In this document: positions 15,001-30,000 of the stretch, one piece after another | Position numbering within the stretch: position 1 is the stretch's first letter | Layout: each line of letters opens with the position of its first letter | Source of the DNA: JAHRAW01 sp965203265 | GTDB lineage: Bacteria > Pseudomonadota > Gammaproteobacteria > Arenicellales > Poriferihabitantaceae | Assembly (NCBI GenBank): GCA_965203265.1 | Contig: CBDBBV010000002.1 | Span: 1,736,001-1,800,000, forward strand | Length of the DNA stretch: 64,000 nucleotides | Direction of reading: 5' to 3' | Notes under the pieces: model-generated | Databases searched by the model: none | What the model was told of the DNA's origin: nothing | What the model saw: the letters and a program-made list of their open reading frames with translations, nothing else | Program-made: the position numbers and the translations under genes

Positions 15001-18000
15001 GTGCTACTCGGCGCGGCGCGCGTTACCGTAACCGTGTAGGTACGCTTACTGCCGTTCTCGGCCGTGACCACCAGATTGAATGGATAGCTCCCAGTAGCGA
15101 TTCCGAACGCATTGCTGCGCTGACCGCTGGGCAACGGCGATAGACCATCCGGCGAATCCCCTGCCCGCCCCACTTCAATGATCGCCGCGCCCTCGGACAC
15201 GGCCGGCAGCAAGCGGATATAGGAAGACTCGCCCGGCGGCGAAACCCGATAGGTGTGGGTGCCCGCGGCAAAAGCGGGCGTCAACTCGCGCGCGGCAAAT
15301 CCGCTACTGGCGCTCGCGCTGCTCAACACTCGCAGCGAACGCAGAGTGTTGTCGGTGGAGCGCGCGTCTCGGGCGCACAAGACGCCGATGCTCAAGTCGG
15401 TTTCGTCGCCAACCGCTACGCTCACATTGACGCCGGACAGGGTGATGGAATCACCACTCAAACTCGACAGGGGATGCGGCACCTTGCCAACGCAGAACTT
15501 CAAACCGGCCAGCTCGCTGCGGGTTTGGCTGTTCAAGGCGGTAAAGCGCAATTCCAGAGTGCCGCTCGCACCGGACGGAATCAGGCGAATCGAGGTCAGC
15601 GCGGTGGTGCCGCTGGCCAGAGGAATGCTGTTGTCGCTCAATGCCACATCGCAACCGGCCTTGTCGCGGCAACCGAACTCGCCGGAGTTACCGAGAGACG
15701 TTATGGCCAGATCGGCCGACCAGACGGCGCCGCGTACCACAACCGTGTAGATCTGCTTGCTACCGTTCTCCGCCGTTACCTCGACCAAGATTCGGTTTAT
15801 CCCCAAATTGAGGGGGATGGCTGAGCTGGCGGTTTTATCGGCCACCGTCTTCAGACTGCCGGCTCGACCCACCGCGATGGTCGCGCCGGTGTCCGATACG
15901 GTCGGCGTCAACTGAATGTGGGTGGCGGTGTCGGCTACCTCGACCTCGTAGGTGAAAGTGGCCGCATCGAATATCTCGGGAATCAGCGTGAGCGGGGTGA
16001 ATGCGCCGCTGGCGCTGCTGCCGCTTGCCGCCGTCAGCGCCGTCAGGTCGGCATCGGCGGAATCGTCGGTGAGGGTGATGGTGGCCACGCCTGCGTCATC
16101 GGCAATTCGGTAGCCGGTGGTGCCGACCACGCTCAAGGTCGCGGTGAAGGTCTCAGCGCCCTCCTCATCGGTATCGTCCGTGGTGTTGATACCCACCGTG
16201 GCCGAGGTTTCCCCAATGCCGATGGTGCCGCTTACCGGCTCGCTGGTGAAGTCGTTGCCGGCGGTGGTAGCGGTGCCATCGGACGGGGTTACCGTGAAAT
16301 CCACCGCACGACTGGTGTCGTCGCCGCTGCGCGTTACCGTCAACATCGCTTGGCGACCCTCCGCCGCCTTCACATTGGTGGCGGCAAATGCCAATTCCTC
16401 GGTGGTGTCGGTGATGGTGATCGTGGCCGTGCCGGCGCCGGAGGATTCCTCGATCCAGCCGCTGACCAGAGGTGTGAGGGTTACGCGGAATATCTCGTCC
16501 TCCTCCTCCAATCCATCCCGCTCGATGGGTATGCGCACGCTTCCATTCAGATCGGTCGTGCTCGGCACCGCCCCCACATCCTCGGCGGCGGCGTAGCTGA
16601 GAGTGGGCTGGTCGGCGGCGCTGCTCCCGTAGATGGCCGTTACCCGAAATTGCAAACCGCCCAGAGGCGCAGGCCCGTTTCGGGTAACGCTCAACACCGC
16701 CATCTCACCCTCGGCAACGGTTGCATCGCCAACCGAAAAGGTATTGTTGGGCGTGCCGCTTCCGCGCACCCACGGGCCGTCTCCGTCCGCGTTGGTCGCC
16801 CAAACATGCACATCGTAGGTGGTGCCGTTGGTCAGGCCGGTGAGCGTGTAGGTGGTGGTGGTGGCCACTTCCGCAACCTCCACCCAACCGCTGGATGGAT
16901 CCCCCGCAATGGTCGCCGATACCTCGCCCGCATCGGCTTCCTTGTATTGGAACTTGTAGCCGCTTACCACGCCCGGCGGCGCACTCCACGACAAGTCGAG
17001 TTCCTGATTCCGCGCCCCTACCACCAAGTCGGTGGGCGCATCCGGTACGCCGTCATCGTCGTAGATGGTTACCACGGCGGTGTCCGCGCCGTCCGCTTCC
17101 TTGTTCCAGCCGGTTACCGACGATTGGGGGGTGATCACTACCCGCAAGGTCTCGGCGTCCTCGTCCACCTCGTCGTCCACCAGTGGCACTGGCAAGGATG
17201 CGGTGCGGCTGCCGGCCGGCACGGATAGCGTACTGGCGATATTGCCCACATCCGCCGCTACTGCGGTCGCATCACCGGTGAAAACCGTTGCCACATCGAA
17301 CGCCACGCCCGCTGAACTGGTCGGCGCGTCCTCGCTCAAGGTGATGGTCAAGGTGGCATTCTCGCCCTCGGCTGCGGCCGCCGTGGCCGTGATGGCGTAG
17401 GTCGAGCGCACCAATACATCGAAACTGGTTTCCGCCTGATCGCCGTTTTCGCTGTTGGCGCGCACGGTAACCGTCGCAGTGCCGCCTACCTTGCCGCTCA
17501 CGATCAGCAGGTTATTGGCGGTGCCGCCGAGGGAAACACCGGCTATTTGCCCGTTCTCGCTCACGCTGGCCGTGTAGGTCAAGGTGCCGCTGCCGCCATC
17601 TCGGAAGTGGTCGTTCAGGTCGATGGACGAGGTCGCGCCGGCGTTCACGCGCATATCGGCTATCGGCGCAATCTGCGATACGCCGGAGCGCGTTACCGTC
17701 AACATGTAGGTCTTCGCCACGGCGATGTTCGCCGAGGTAACCTCGACTCGTATCTCGTTCATCCCGGCCTCCAGCGCAATCGCTTGACTGGCTTGTCCGC
17801 GCGCCACTGGTAGCAGGGAGGTGCCCTTACCCACCTTGACGATCGCGCCGTTCTCCACCGCCCGAGGCGTCAGTTTGACATGGGTGATCGGGCTGGGCAC
17901 CGAGGCGGTGTAGGCCGCGGTACTAGCGGCGAAGGTCGGGGCGTAGGTCAGCGCGGTAGTGAAATCGCTGCCGTCCGTGCTGGTGTGAGCCGCCAATGAA

Positions 18001-21000
18001 CGCAAATCGGCGTTGGTCGATCTCGATGCCGGAATGGTCTGGCCGTGCACGCGAATCTTCATGGGGCCCGCGTGTGCCGTGCGGCCATCGAATCTCGTGT
18101 TGAGAATGCTGAAACCGGCTAACCCGCCGCTGTCCTCGGCACCGCTACTGGTGGCGCACAACAACGTCTTGAAATCGAGCAGCCGGGCATCCAGCACCGC
18201 GTAATAGGTGGTGTTCGGCTTCAACACGATGTTCTCCGTCGCGCGGAAACTCACATTGCCCGCGCCAACGCTCGACGGCGGGCGCAGATGGGCGATGCGT
18301 TCATCGCGAAAGCCATTTTTGTAGGTGTACACCCAACCGTTCACCCCACCGGCATCGGCATGCAGCGCCGTGGCAAAACAGAACTCGACTCGTTCCAGAA
18401 TATAGCCGCGCGCGTGGTTGCCGGTTACGAATCCCTGCGCCCAATCGAAGGCGACAAACTTCACATCCCCTACCGGATTACCCTGACCGATGTTGCTCAC
18501 CAACACCCGGTTGCGACTCGGAGTCGGCTCCAATCGATGCACAAATACCCGATACGCGCGCCTCGTGCCGTCCTCGGCCGTTACCTCTACCGTCAGATCG
18601 TTCTCGCCCACGCCTATCGCCATCGCTTCACTGTCTCGGCCGTTGGCGGCCGGCGACTGGCTCCTTCCGGTCAAGCCGGTCGACACCGTTGCCGTGGTGT
18701 CGGCTACCGTCGGGCGCAATTTGACATGGGTGATGGCACCGGGCACCGAGGTCGATGCTCGATAGGTGCGGCTGTCCACATCGAACGCCGGTACCAATGC
18801 GATCGCGCTGAACAGGCTGTTCGCGCCAACGCTCACCGAGGCCGTCAAGTCCGAAAGGTTGTTGTTGGTGGACTTCGCCTCGTCAGCGCACACTACGCCT
18901 ATGCTCAAGGAAATTCGATCAGCCGCCGCCAAACTCACATTCACCCCCGACAGGGTAACCGAATCGCCGCGCAAACCCGACAAGGGATACGGCGTCGTGC
19001 CTACGCAGAAGTTCAGGGTCTTGAGGGTATCGCGACCCTGAGCGTTCAATGCGGCAAAACGAAGTTGCGCCGTGCCCCGTGTGCCGTTCGGTGTCAGGCG
19101 CACCGAGGTCAGTGCGGTGCTGATGGCGCCCAGTCGGATGTTGTTGCCCTTGCTCAAGGACGAATTGCACGATGCCCGATCGCCGCAGCCGAATGCGCCG
19201 CCGCCCAAGTCCGACAGCGTCAGCGTCTCGAACCAGGAACCCGCCCGCGTTACCGTTACTGTGTAGGTGCGCGTGGTGGCGTCCTCGGCGGTGATCACCA
19301 CCGCAATCTCGTTCGCACCCGCGCCCAGTTCGATAGATTGGCTGAACTGGCCGCTCGATACCGTATTCAGGTTGCCGCCTGCGCCCACTCGTATGCGTGC
19401 CGTGGCATCGGCGGCGGTCGCCTGCAACTTGACATGGGAGACATCCGAGACCACCGCAACCGCGTAGGCATGAGTGTCCACATCGAAGGTCGGCGGAATC
19501 AGCGAAAGCGCGCCGAAGGTTCCATCGGCGCTGGTGCTGCTGGTCGCCGTCAAGCCCGCCAGCGTGTTGTTGGTGGACTTGGCATCGGCGGCGCAGTCGG
19601 CTCCAATACTCAAGGAAATTCGATCGTCGGCGGCCAAACTCACATTGACGCCGGAAAGGGTAACCGAACGACCACGCAATCCGGATAACGGATACGGCGT
19701 CGTGCCTACGCAGAAATTCAGTACCCGCAAGGTGTCCTGCGTCTGGCTGTCCAGCGATGAAAACTGCAACGCCACAGTGCCCTGGGTGCCGCGCGGAAGT
19801 AAACGCACCGAGGCGAGGGCGGTGGTCGCGGCATCGATCTCTATGCTGTTGTCGCTCAATGCCGAATCGCAATTCGCCAGATTGTTGCAGCCGAATGTGC
19901 CGCCGTTCAAGTCCGATAGCGTCAGCGTGGCCGACCAGAAGGTGCCGCGAATTACCGTTACCCGATATACCAACTGGCTGCCGTCCTCGGCCGTTACCTC
20001 GATGAGAATGGGCGGATTGCTGCCCTCGATCAAGGAGAAGGCGGCGCTCGGTTGGCCGCTGGTTACCGGCTGCATCGTGCCCGTTCGACCGACCCGAATA
20101 GTCGCCGTGCGATCCCCCGCCGTCGGCGTCAATCGTACATGGCTTGCCGTGGTCGGCGCCAAGGCTCGGTAGGTGCGCGTGGCCGAGTCGAACGGTTGGG
20201 GGATTACCCGAATGTCGCTGAAGGTGCCGGCGGCACTGGCACCGCTCGATGCGGTCAACGCAATCAGGTGGGCGTTGGATGAACGAGTCGGCCACTGTAG
20301 TTGGAAATCGACCTGCGTGCCGACTACCGGAATGGCAGATATGGGGCCGATGCTGACCACTTCGGAGGATGCGGAATAGGTCGCTCGGCTCAGCAAAAAC
20401 TCCCGTTCGTCCACCTGCAACGCCGCTCGCTTCAAATCGTCCGGCCAGGCTCGATCCAACTCGATCTCTATCCGCCCCGTTGATTTGTAGCGAATCGCCT
20501 CTACCGTGTAGGTTACGTTTTCGTGACTGAATGAATCCTCGCTCAACACCGCCGGCACGGAACACAATGCGCCACCCGCGGGGGTCGAGCAGCCTTTGTC
20601 CGTGGCGCCGGTGATGTCTCCCACCGTGAGCGTCGCCGACCACAATCCCAATCTCGGCGCCCATACCCGCGCCGATACCGTATCCGACCACGGACCGCCC
20701 TCGCCGATGCCGTTTTGCGCGCGTACTTGTACCTCGTAGGTGGTGTCCGAGGCCAGACTGGTGATGGCGTGGGTGCGGTAGCCGGAAACCGCGGGCGCGC
20801 CGCCGATATGCGGCTGCCATACTCCCGCATCGCCGTCGCCAACCGCCGCCGTGCGCCAACGTACTTGATAGCCGGTGATGCTCGGTGTATAGGTGCCGGT
20901 GCCGCCGAGGTCGCTCGGCGCTTCCCACAATACATCCATTTTGCGAGCGCCGGGCGCGGCGGTAACGCCGATCGGCTTGCCCGGCAGCCCCCAAGTGGTT

Positions 21001-24000
21001 ACCGAAACCGCCGAGGCGAAGGCGCCGTCAACGACCACGCGGTTGTCCGCATCCGACTTGTTCACCAAGTGCGCCCGCACCTCGTAGTCGGTGCCCGCCT
21101 CGAAACCGGTATACACGAGTTTGCCGCCCGTGCTCGCGGATTCGATCAGGGTAACGCCGTTCGGCAGATGGGCGCTGTCCGTGCGCAATGTCGGCCAGTC
21201 GGCGGAGGCTTCCTTGATCTGCAAGATGATGTCGTAAACGGACGGATCGGGGCCGGTAACATCCACCGCGAGGGTGGGCACGCCGTCGGCCGCTCCCGGC
21301 GTTACCGCGAATACCGGCGCCGGCATGGCAAACTGCAGCGCGACTCGTTGGTTCGCCCGCCAGATCAAACCGGAATTCTGCCAGCGCAGAGTCTTGTTGC
21401 CGTTGTGGAAGGTCGCCTTGCGAATCGGATACTGACTGCCGTCGACGAATACCACGGCATCGCGCAGGGCACTCATATCCCGACTGAACTCGATCTCCAA
21501 GGCGCGCGAGTGGTTGTCGTTGTCGATCCAGAAACGCCTGATCTGGTAATCCGAACCGAAATAGCCGAAGGGATAGCGGAATACATTGTCCGTGAGCACC
21601 CGACTGCTCGCGCAATTCCTAGTGCCGTAGCCGGAAGTTCCCGGGCCAAATCCGTAGTCGCAGCCGACAATCTCGAAATTGGGGTTGGTATAGGTGGTAG
21701 TAGTCTGCCGTCTGGTGGTTTCGGTAGTGAGAAGAGGCTGACACCGGTCATTGACCTGAACATACTTGAGCCCCCCCGGAGTTGTACCGGGTATGTATAG
21801 GGCATAAAGTTTGGAGTCGCCTCTAGGCCGACCATCGTAATTTTGAGCACCTGCGCCGCAAGACTGATCTGGAACAATGCTGTGGTAGGTAGTGGTAAAG
21901 GTATCCGTGGCAACATGGGTAACGACAACGTCCTTGGGGTATCCGGTCTTCATCGTAGCCGACCAGAAACCATCTCCATAGTCGCTCCAGTAGTCGTGCC
22001 ACGGCGTGGCGGTTCCGGCACTGCGCGTTATCGTAACCTGATAGGTCTTCGCCGTTCTGCCGTCTCCGGCATTGACCACCACCAGTATTTCATTGGCGCC
22101 AGTGGCAAGCGGCACGGCGACGCTCTCCTCACCGCTGTCCGCCGGCACGAGAATGCCGCCGGCGCGACCCACCCGAATTCCGGCGTTGCCCTGATCCGTC
22201 GTCGCCGTCAATTTCACATTGACAATCGTGCTCGCCACCACCGCTCGGTAATTCGTGGTCTGTGCAGAGAAGGACGGCGTGAGTGCCAACGGCGCATAGT
22301 CCGCGCCGCCGGTGGCGCTCGCCGTCAAGTTGCTCAAGTCGGCGTTGAAGGCGGGGAATGACACACTCACCCATTCAGTCCAATCGCTCGCCTGATACGC
22401 CAGTAGCGCCTTCGCTCGCACGCGAAACGCATAGCGCGTGCCGCCGGAGAATAACTGCAAACCGCTGATCATCTCCGATTGACCCACCCGCCGATTGCGC
22501 GCCACATCCTTGAACACGCTGGTGCCGCCGGTCGGCGAAGTTCGCAGAGATTCGATCGAGTAGCCCTGCGCGACAAAACGGTTGGTGCCCTTGCGCCACA
22601 GCAGAGTTACCTCTCCCTCTCCAGTGATCGACGCACTCAAATCCAGCGGCGTCTCCTGCTTGGTGGCGGGTTTCGCCGGTGTCGCCGAATCGACGGTGAA
22701 TGTGGCGTTGGCCGCCGCGCCGCGATTGCCGGCCACATCGTAGTAGTCGTCGGTAACGGCTACATATACCGAGCCGTTGGCCAAGTCCGAGGTCGGGTCG
22801 AGGGTTACGATCTTGTTGGTGGCGTCGATGCTGGGTGTGTAGGGGATGGCCGTGCCACTGGCGTTGTTCGCCCGCAGGGTGATCAGGGCGGACAAGTCGG
22901 CGGCGGAAAAATCACCGGCGTCGCCGTTCTTGATGGCCTCGGTGAAGATCAGCGTGATGTCGATGGTGTTGTCGCTCACGCTTTCCCCATTCGCCGGATT
23001 GAACGCCAACACGCCCGGATTGGCCGCATTCACCGTAATGGTCGCACTCGCCGCCGTGCCCTGATTGCCCGCCGCATCGTAGTAGCCGTCGCTCACCGCT
23101 ACATATACATCGCCGTCGCTCAGAGGGACGGTCGGGGCGATGGTCAGCACCGTGGCTGCTTGGTTGAGGCCGGCGGTGTAGGGAATGGCCGCGCCGTTGG
23201 CGTCTACTTCATTCAGCGTGATCAGGGCCGATAGCTCGGCGGCAGTGAAGGAAGTTCCGTCCGACTTGCCGATGGCCTCGGAGAAGGTCAATGTGAGGTT
23301 GGTGGCGGCGGTGGTAACCGTGGTGCCGTCAACCGGAGTGAACGACGATACCGTCGGCGCCGTGGTGTCCACCGTGATGGTCGCGCTGGCCGCCGTTCCC
23401 GAATTGCCCGCCGCGCCGTAGTAGCCGTTGCTCACGGCTACATACACTTCCCCTTCGGACAGATTCGCGGTCGGATCGATGGTGATGATCGTCTTGGCGG
23501 CGTTTATGCTGGCGCTGTAGGGAATGGCAGTGGCGCCTCGCTGCAAGGTGAGTAGGGCGGCGAAATCGGCATCGCTAGAGAAATCGCTGCCGGCGGCATC
23601 CTTGTAAACGGCCTCGCTGAAGGTGATCACGATGTCGCTGCCGGCATCGTTGATGGCGGCGCCGTCGGCGGGCGAAATGGTCGCCGAGAGAACGCGGGTG
23701 GTTACCGCCACGCTCGGCAATGACAGCGCACTGCCGTGGTACTTGGCATCCGCGCTCGCCGCCGCGTGGCGGATGGTCGCGTCGCCGAGGGATTGGCTGG
23801 TAACGGTTACCGGCTGTGCCACGCTCCAATCGGCCGGCGTGAAGGTGAGCGCGCCGCTCACCGTCGCCTTGTCCTCTGCATCGCTGCTCGGCGTGATCGT
23901 TACATCGGCGCTTGGCTCGCTGTCCAACACCAACGAATAGGTCGCCGTGCCGCCCTCGGCCAATACCAAGTTGGTCGTGGAAGCGGTTACGCCGGACGGA

Positions 24001-27000
24001 TCGTCATCGCGGATGGTTACGCTGAGATCGTCGCCGCTTATGCGGTAGCCGCTTGATGAATTCACCCCGCCGATGGACACGGTGAAAGTCCGATCCAACC
24101 CATCTATGTCGTCATCGGCGATGGTGATCGGAATTTCCACCTCGCCCGCGCCATCGGCGATGCTGGCACTCTCGTCGCTCAAACCCGTGTAGTCGCTACC
24201 GGCGCGAGCGCTGCCGTCCGCAGTGGTCAGTCTGAAGGAAACTTCACCACTAGTCGAGCCGGTGCGTTCCACCGTAACCGTGGCCGTGCCGGCCCCCTCG
24301 GCCACGCTCAGCGGGTTGGTCTTGAAACGCAACGACTCGGTGGCATCGCGGATGGTAACCGTGGCCGTGCCGGCACCGGTGGACGATCCGGCCCAGCCGG
24401 AGGCGGTGGTGGTGAATGACACTGTGAAGGTCTCGTCTTCCTCCTCCAGCGCATCCCGCGCGATGGGGATGGTCAGGCTGGCGGTGGTGGCGCCCTGCTC
24501 CACGCGAACGCTGGATGGAACCGTGCCCACATCCTCGGCGGTGGCGCTGCCGTCTCCATCGCCATATTCCGGCGTTACGCTGAAGGCCAAACCGCCCGAG
24601 GGCGCATTCGCCCCCAGCGTAACGGTCAACACCGCGTTGCCGCCCTCGGTAGCGGTAACATCGGCGATGGTGAAACCATATGCGGGCGTGGCAGACGTGC
24701 TTTCACAGGGACTTCTGCCTTTGGTGTTTTTCGCGCACACGCGCACCAAGTATTGAGTACCGTTGCGCAAACCGGTGAAGGTGTGGGTGGTGGCATCGGC
24801 AGCGATATCTATCGACGATCTCTCTCTATCGTTCCTCTCCGACCTGTACTCCACCATGTGGGCGGTTATCGGTGCACCGGGCGAAATGCGCCAGGACAAT
24901 ATGAGACTCCCATCGCGCGGAACCACGGTAAACCCGATCGGTTTGTTCGGCACACCGTCATCATCGTAGATGGTTACCGTTGCGGTGTCCGCATCCTCCT
25001 CCGCCTTCTCCCATCCGACTGCGGTGGTGGCGATGATCACCTTGAAGGTCTCGCTATCGGGATTACTTTCATCCACATCATCTTGCGCGGTCGCAATGCC
25101 GAAACTCACCGTGCGCTCCCCTGCGGGCACGATTACTTGATTCGGGATATTGCCCACATCCGCCGCAGTTGCAGTCTCACCCGTGTAGTCGGTGGCTACT
25201 GTGAAGCGCAATCCGCTCGGCGGCGCATCGCTGTCGAGGGTGATCGACAACACGGCGCGCTCGCCCTCGGCAACGCCGACCGTTTCGCTAATCCGGTAGG
25301 TCGAGCGCACCATCGCGGTGAAAGATTGTTGCGCCTCGTTGCCATCCGCATCCCGCGCGGTCACGGTTATCTGCGCATTGCCGCCGATTTCGCCTGTAAC
25401 GGTGAGCATGTCGTTGTCGCTGCCGCTGCCGCCAAGCGAAACGCTCGCCACGGCATTCGGCGTTGCCGAGGCGGAGTAAGTCAGGGTCGCGGCGCCGTGG
25501 AAATAATCGCTCAGATCGATGGCGGGGGCGCTCTCGCCGGCGTTCACGCGCATATCCGGCATTTCCGCAATCAGCGAGATGGGCTGCCGAGTTACCCGTA
25601 GCGTATACACCTTGGCGGCGACGGTGTTGGCCGGCGTTACCCGTACCCGAATGGTGTTCAAGCCAGCGGCGAGGGCAATGGCCTGACTGGCCGTACCGCT
25701 ACCCACCGACTGCAAGGCATCGACCGCCTTGCCCACTCGCACATCGGCAGCGGGATCGGCCACCGTCGGCGTCAACTGGAGATGAGTTACCGTGCTCGGC
25801 ACCGTGGCGGTATAGGCCGTGGTGGTGGCGGCAAAGTCCGGAGTGTAGGTGAGGGTGGTGGAGAAGTCGCTGCCGTCTTCGCTGGTGTTGCCCGTCAGGG
25901 TGCGCAGGTTGTTGTTGGCGGAGCGGGATTCGGGTATGCCGTGCACGCGAATCAACAAGGGACCGCCGGTGGGTGGGCAGCAGTTGGTCTTCCAATCTCT
26001 TCCGGTGCGCCGGATGTCGCCGATGCTCCAGCCGGTTACCGAATTGTTATCCTGAGCGGTGCTCCAGGTAGCCACCATATCTCCGGAACTCTGAGTCGGA
26101 ACACTGTAAATCACCAAGAAATACTCGGCTCTGGGTGCCAGCACGGTGTTGGATGGCGCATAGAAACCGACATCTCCGGGGGTTCTAGGCCAGCGAGCGC
26201 GCAAGTCCGCGAGCTTCCAATGCGGGTTGCCGCCGCTCGATGACCACAACTCCACACGCACATCCGCAGTCTTGGCCGGCAACTGCTCGAAGCGCAGCGC
26301 GATGTGATCCAACTCGTAGCCGTTGGCGTGCGTGCCGGTTATGAAATTCTGCGCGCTGTGGGTACTGAAATTTATCCGCCCGGCAATCGGTCTTTGCTGA
26401 CTCATGTTGCTCACGAACAAACGCACCGCCTCCCCCGAAGTGTTCACCGAGAAGGTCGCGTTTGCCGCCATGCCCTGACGCCCGACTCCATCGTAGTAGC
26501 CATCCGTAATCGCCACATATATCCCCCCGTCGGGCAGATTGCCGGTCGGGTCGAGAGTGATGACGGTCTTGGCGGAGTTGATGCTGGCGGTGTGGGGGAT
26601 GTCGGCGCCGCCGGCGTCCGTGCGCTTCAGGATGACTAGGTCGGACAGATCGGTATCGGCAAACTCGCCGCCTCGAGCGTCCTGCTTGATGGCCTCGTTG
26701 AAGGTCAGCGTGATGTTGCTTGTGGAGTCGGTGATGCGGCGACCGTCGGCGGGATTGAAGGTCGGCGGCGACAACATGGTGTCCACTGTAAAGGTGGCAC
26801 TGGCCGCCGTGCCCTGCTCTTGATCGACGTTGTAGTAGCCGTCCGTGAGCGCCACATAAATCATCCCGTCTCGCAACTTGGCAAGCGGATCGATGGTGAT
26901 GATGGTGTCGTTGTCGATGCTGGCGACGTAGGGGATGTCGGTGCCGCTGCCGTCATCGCGTTTCAGGGTGAGGATGGCGGACAGATCTTCATCGGTGGTG

Positions 27001-30000
27001 AATCTGCCACCGGCGTAATCCTTGCGAATGGCCTCGGCGAAGGTCAGGGTGATGTTGGTGTCGGCGGCAGCGCTATAGGTGAATACGGCGCCGTCGGCAG
27101 GGTAGAACACCGGCGCCGCAATTCGCGGCGTTACCGTTACCGCCACATTCGCAATCGACACCGCGTCTCCATCGTATTTGCCGTCGGCGCTCGCCACAAC
27201 ATGGCTGATGATGGTGCTACCCGCAGTCTTGCCGGTTACGCTGATTGCCTGCGGCGTGTCCCAATCATCCGGAGTGAAGGTTATCGCGCCGCTCACCGTC
27301 GCCGAATCCGGCGCGCTGCTACTCGGCGTGATCACCACATCTCCGGTCGGCTTGCTCGCCAGCACCAGCGTGTAGGTGCGATCGCCCTGCGGCACCGCCT
27401 TCAGGCGGGTATGCGACTGCGTGATTCCCGCCGTGTCGTTGTCGATGATGGTAATCGTGGCGGTTTCCCGCCCGCCGCCGAGTTTCTCCCAGCCTGACGC
27501 GGCGGTGTGAATGAACACCTTGAAGGTCTCGTTGCCCTCGTCCACCAAGTCGTCCAACAACGGAACGGTAAAACTCGCCGTGCGGGCATCTTCGGGCACG
27601 CTTACCGAAGTCGGCAAACGGCCCACATCCGCCGCCGATGCCGCCCCGCCCGTGTAGTCGGTGGCAACGCTGAACGCCAATCCGCCCACCGGCGCGCCCT
27701 CGACCAGATTGATGGTCAAGTCGACGCTCTCGCCCTCGACCGCCGTCGCCGCGGCGCTCAAGTCGTAGTTCGCCCGCACGATGGTAACCGCGTAGGTTCT
27801 GGTGGTGGCGATGTTCTCCGCCGTTACCTCGATCTCGAATGCATTCGTGCCCAAATTCAGGGCGTAGCTCTCGCTGGGCGAGCCGCCGGCCAGCGGCGAC
27901 AGAATCGTGCCCGCCCTGCCCACCTTGACGGTGGCGCCGCTGTGCGCCGGAGTCGGGCGCAACTTGATGTGGGTTACCCCACTGCCCACGGTAACTGCGT
28001 AGGTCGGGGCGTTCGGATTGAAGGTCGGGGCGTTGGCGAATCCGCCGGAGAAATCCCTGCCGTCGGCGCTGGTGCTGCCGGTAAGCGCGCTCAGGTTGGC
28101 GTCGATGGAGCGGGGGGAAGGCCAGCCGTAGACGCGAATCAGTGCGGAACTGGAACCTGCATTCCAACTTCCTAGTTGATTAGAATTATAAAAGTCCTGA
28201 ATGCTCCAGCCCGCTGCGGAACTCCGCTCGAGATTGCTAACAGTGGTGCAAAGCTGACCCGCATTTCCGCCAACGCCGTAAATCACCGCAAAATATTTGG
28301 TGTTGGCGCGAAGCACGGTGTTGACCGGCGCGCGGAAGGTAGCTTCGCCTTGGCGGAATCTAAAGTTTTGGCCCGCCAGCTGGGGATCCGTCAAGTCTGC
28401 GATCTTCTCTCCCGGTGAGCTAGTGGACCAGTGGCCGCCAGGCATCACAGTCCACAACTCCACCCGCACCCGCTCGGCCGATAACTGCCTATTCCAAATA
28501 CAGAACGAGATGCTATCCAAATTGTAGCCGTTGGCGTGGTTGCCGGTCGTGAACTCCTGAGCCAATCTGGCGGAGCCCACATTCCAAGCACTATTGGCGC
28601 TCACGGATAACCCCAGCTGCTGATTGCCCACCAGCGCGCTACTGGCGGAGGCAAGCGCCCGCGTTAGCATAATTTTGTAGGCGCGCCGGCTACCGTCCTC
28701 GGCCACTACCACCACGGCGAGATCGGTTGCATTGATGGCCAGTTCCAGCGTTATGTCGGACGCGCCAACGGGTAGCGGCGACAGGTACGTGCCAGATCGA
28801 CCCAGCAAAACCGTCGCCGTGTCGTCGGCCAGCGTCGGCGTCAGCCTGATGTGGGATATATCGCTGGCCACCGAGGCCGTGTAGGTGCGCGTGTCCGAAT
28901 CGAAGGCGGACGGCGTCAGCGTGAGCGTGGCGAACGAACCGCTGGCGCTGGTGCCGCCGGCCACCGCCAACGCCTGCAGGATGTTGTTGCCGGACTTCGC
29001 CTCGGCGGCGCAGATGGGGCCGAGGCTCAGGTCGATGCGGTCGCCGGCGGCCACGCTCACATCGACGCCGGACAGGGTAATCGAATCTCCGCTCAAACCC
29101 GACAAGGAATAGCCGGTGGTGCCGATGCAGAAATTCCACGCCGCCAGCGCGCTGCGGGTTTGACTATTCAACGATGCGAAGCGCAACTGCGCCGAACCGC
29201 CCGAACCGCTCGGAATCAGGCGCACCGAGGAGAGCGCCGTACTCACCGTGCCGAGTTGCACCGCATTGCCGCCGCTCAAGGCCGCATCGCAACTCGTCCG
29301 GTCGCTACAGCCAAACGCGCCGCCGCCGAGGTCGGCCAGCGTCAGCGTCTCGAGCCATGCGCCGGCGCGGGTTACCGTTACCGTGTAGGTGCGCACCGTG
29401 GTGCCGTCCTCGGCCGTTACCGCAATCGCGATCGGGTTGGCGCCCTCGGCGAGTTCGACGGCGTGGCTGGGCTGGCCGCTGGTTACCGACTGCAGCGTGC
29501 CGCCGGACTTGCCCACCGCAATCGTGGCCGTGTCGTCGGCCACCGTCGGCGTCAGCCTGACATGGGAGACTACCGCGGCCACCGAGGCGCTATAGGCGAG
29601 GGTGGCCGTATCGAAGGTGGCCGGATCCAGCGCGAGGGCGGTGAATGTGCCGCTAGCGCTGGTGTTGCGGGTGGCCGTCAGCGCCTTCAGGTCGGCGTTG
29701 CTGGAGGTGTCGGCGAGGGTTATGGTGGCGGTGGCGGGAATGCGGTAGCCGGCGGTGCTGGTGGTCAAGGTCGCGGTGAAGGTCTCGGCGCCCTCCACAT
29801 TCGTGTCGTCCGTGGTGCCGATGCCCACCGTGGCCGAGGTTTCCCCAGCGGCAATGCTGCCGGTTACCACGCCGCTTGTGAAGTCGGCGGCGGTGGCAGT
29901 GTCCGAAGAACCCACCGACGGGGTTACCGTGAAATCGATCGACCGGCTGGTGTCGTCTCCGCCGCGATTGACCGTCAACATCGCCTGCGAGCCTTCCACT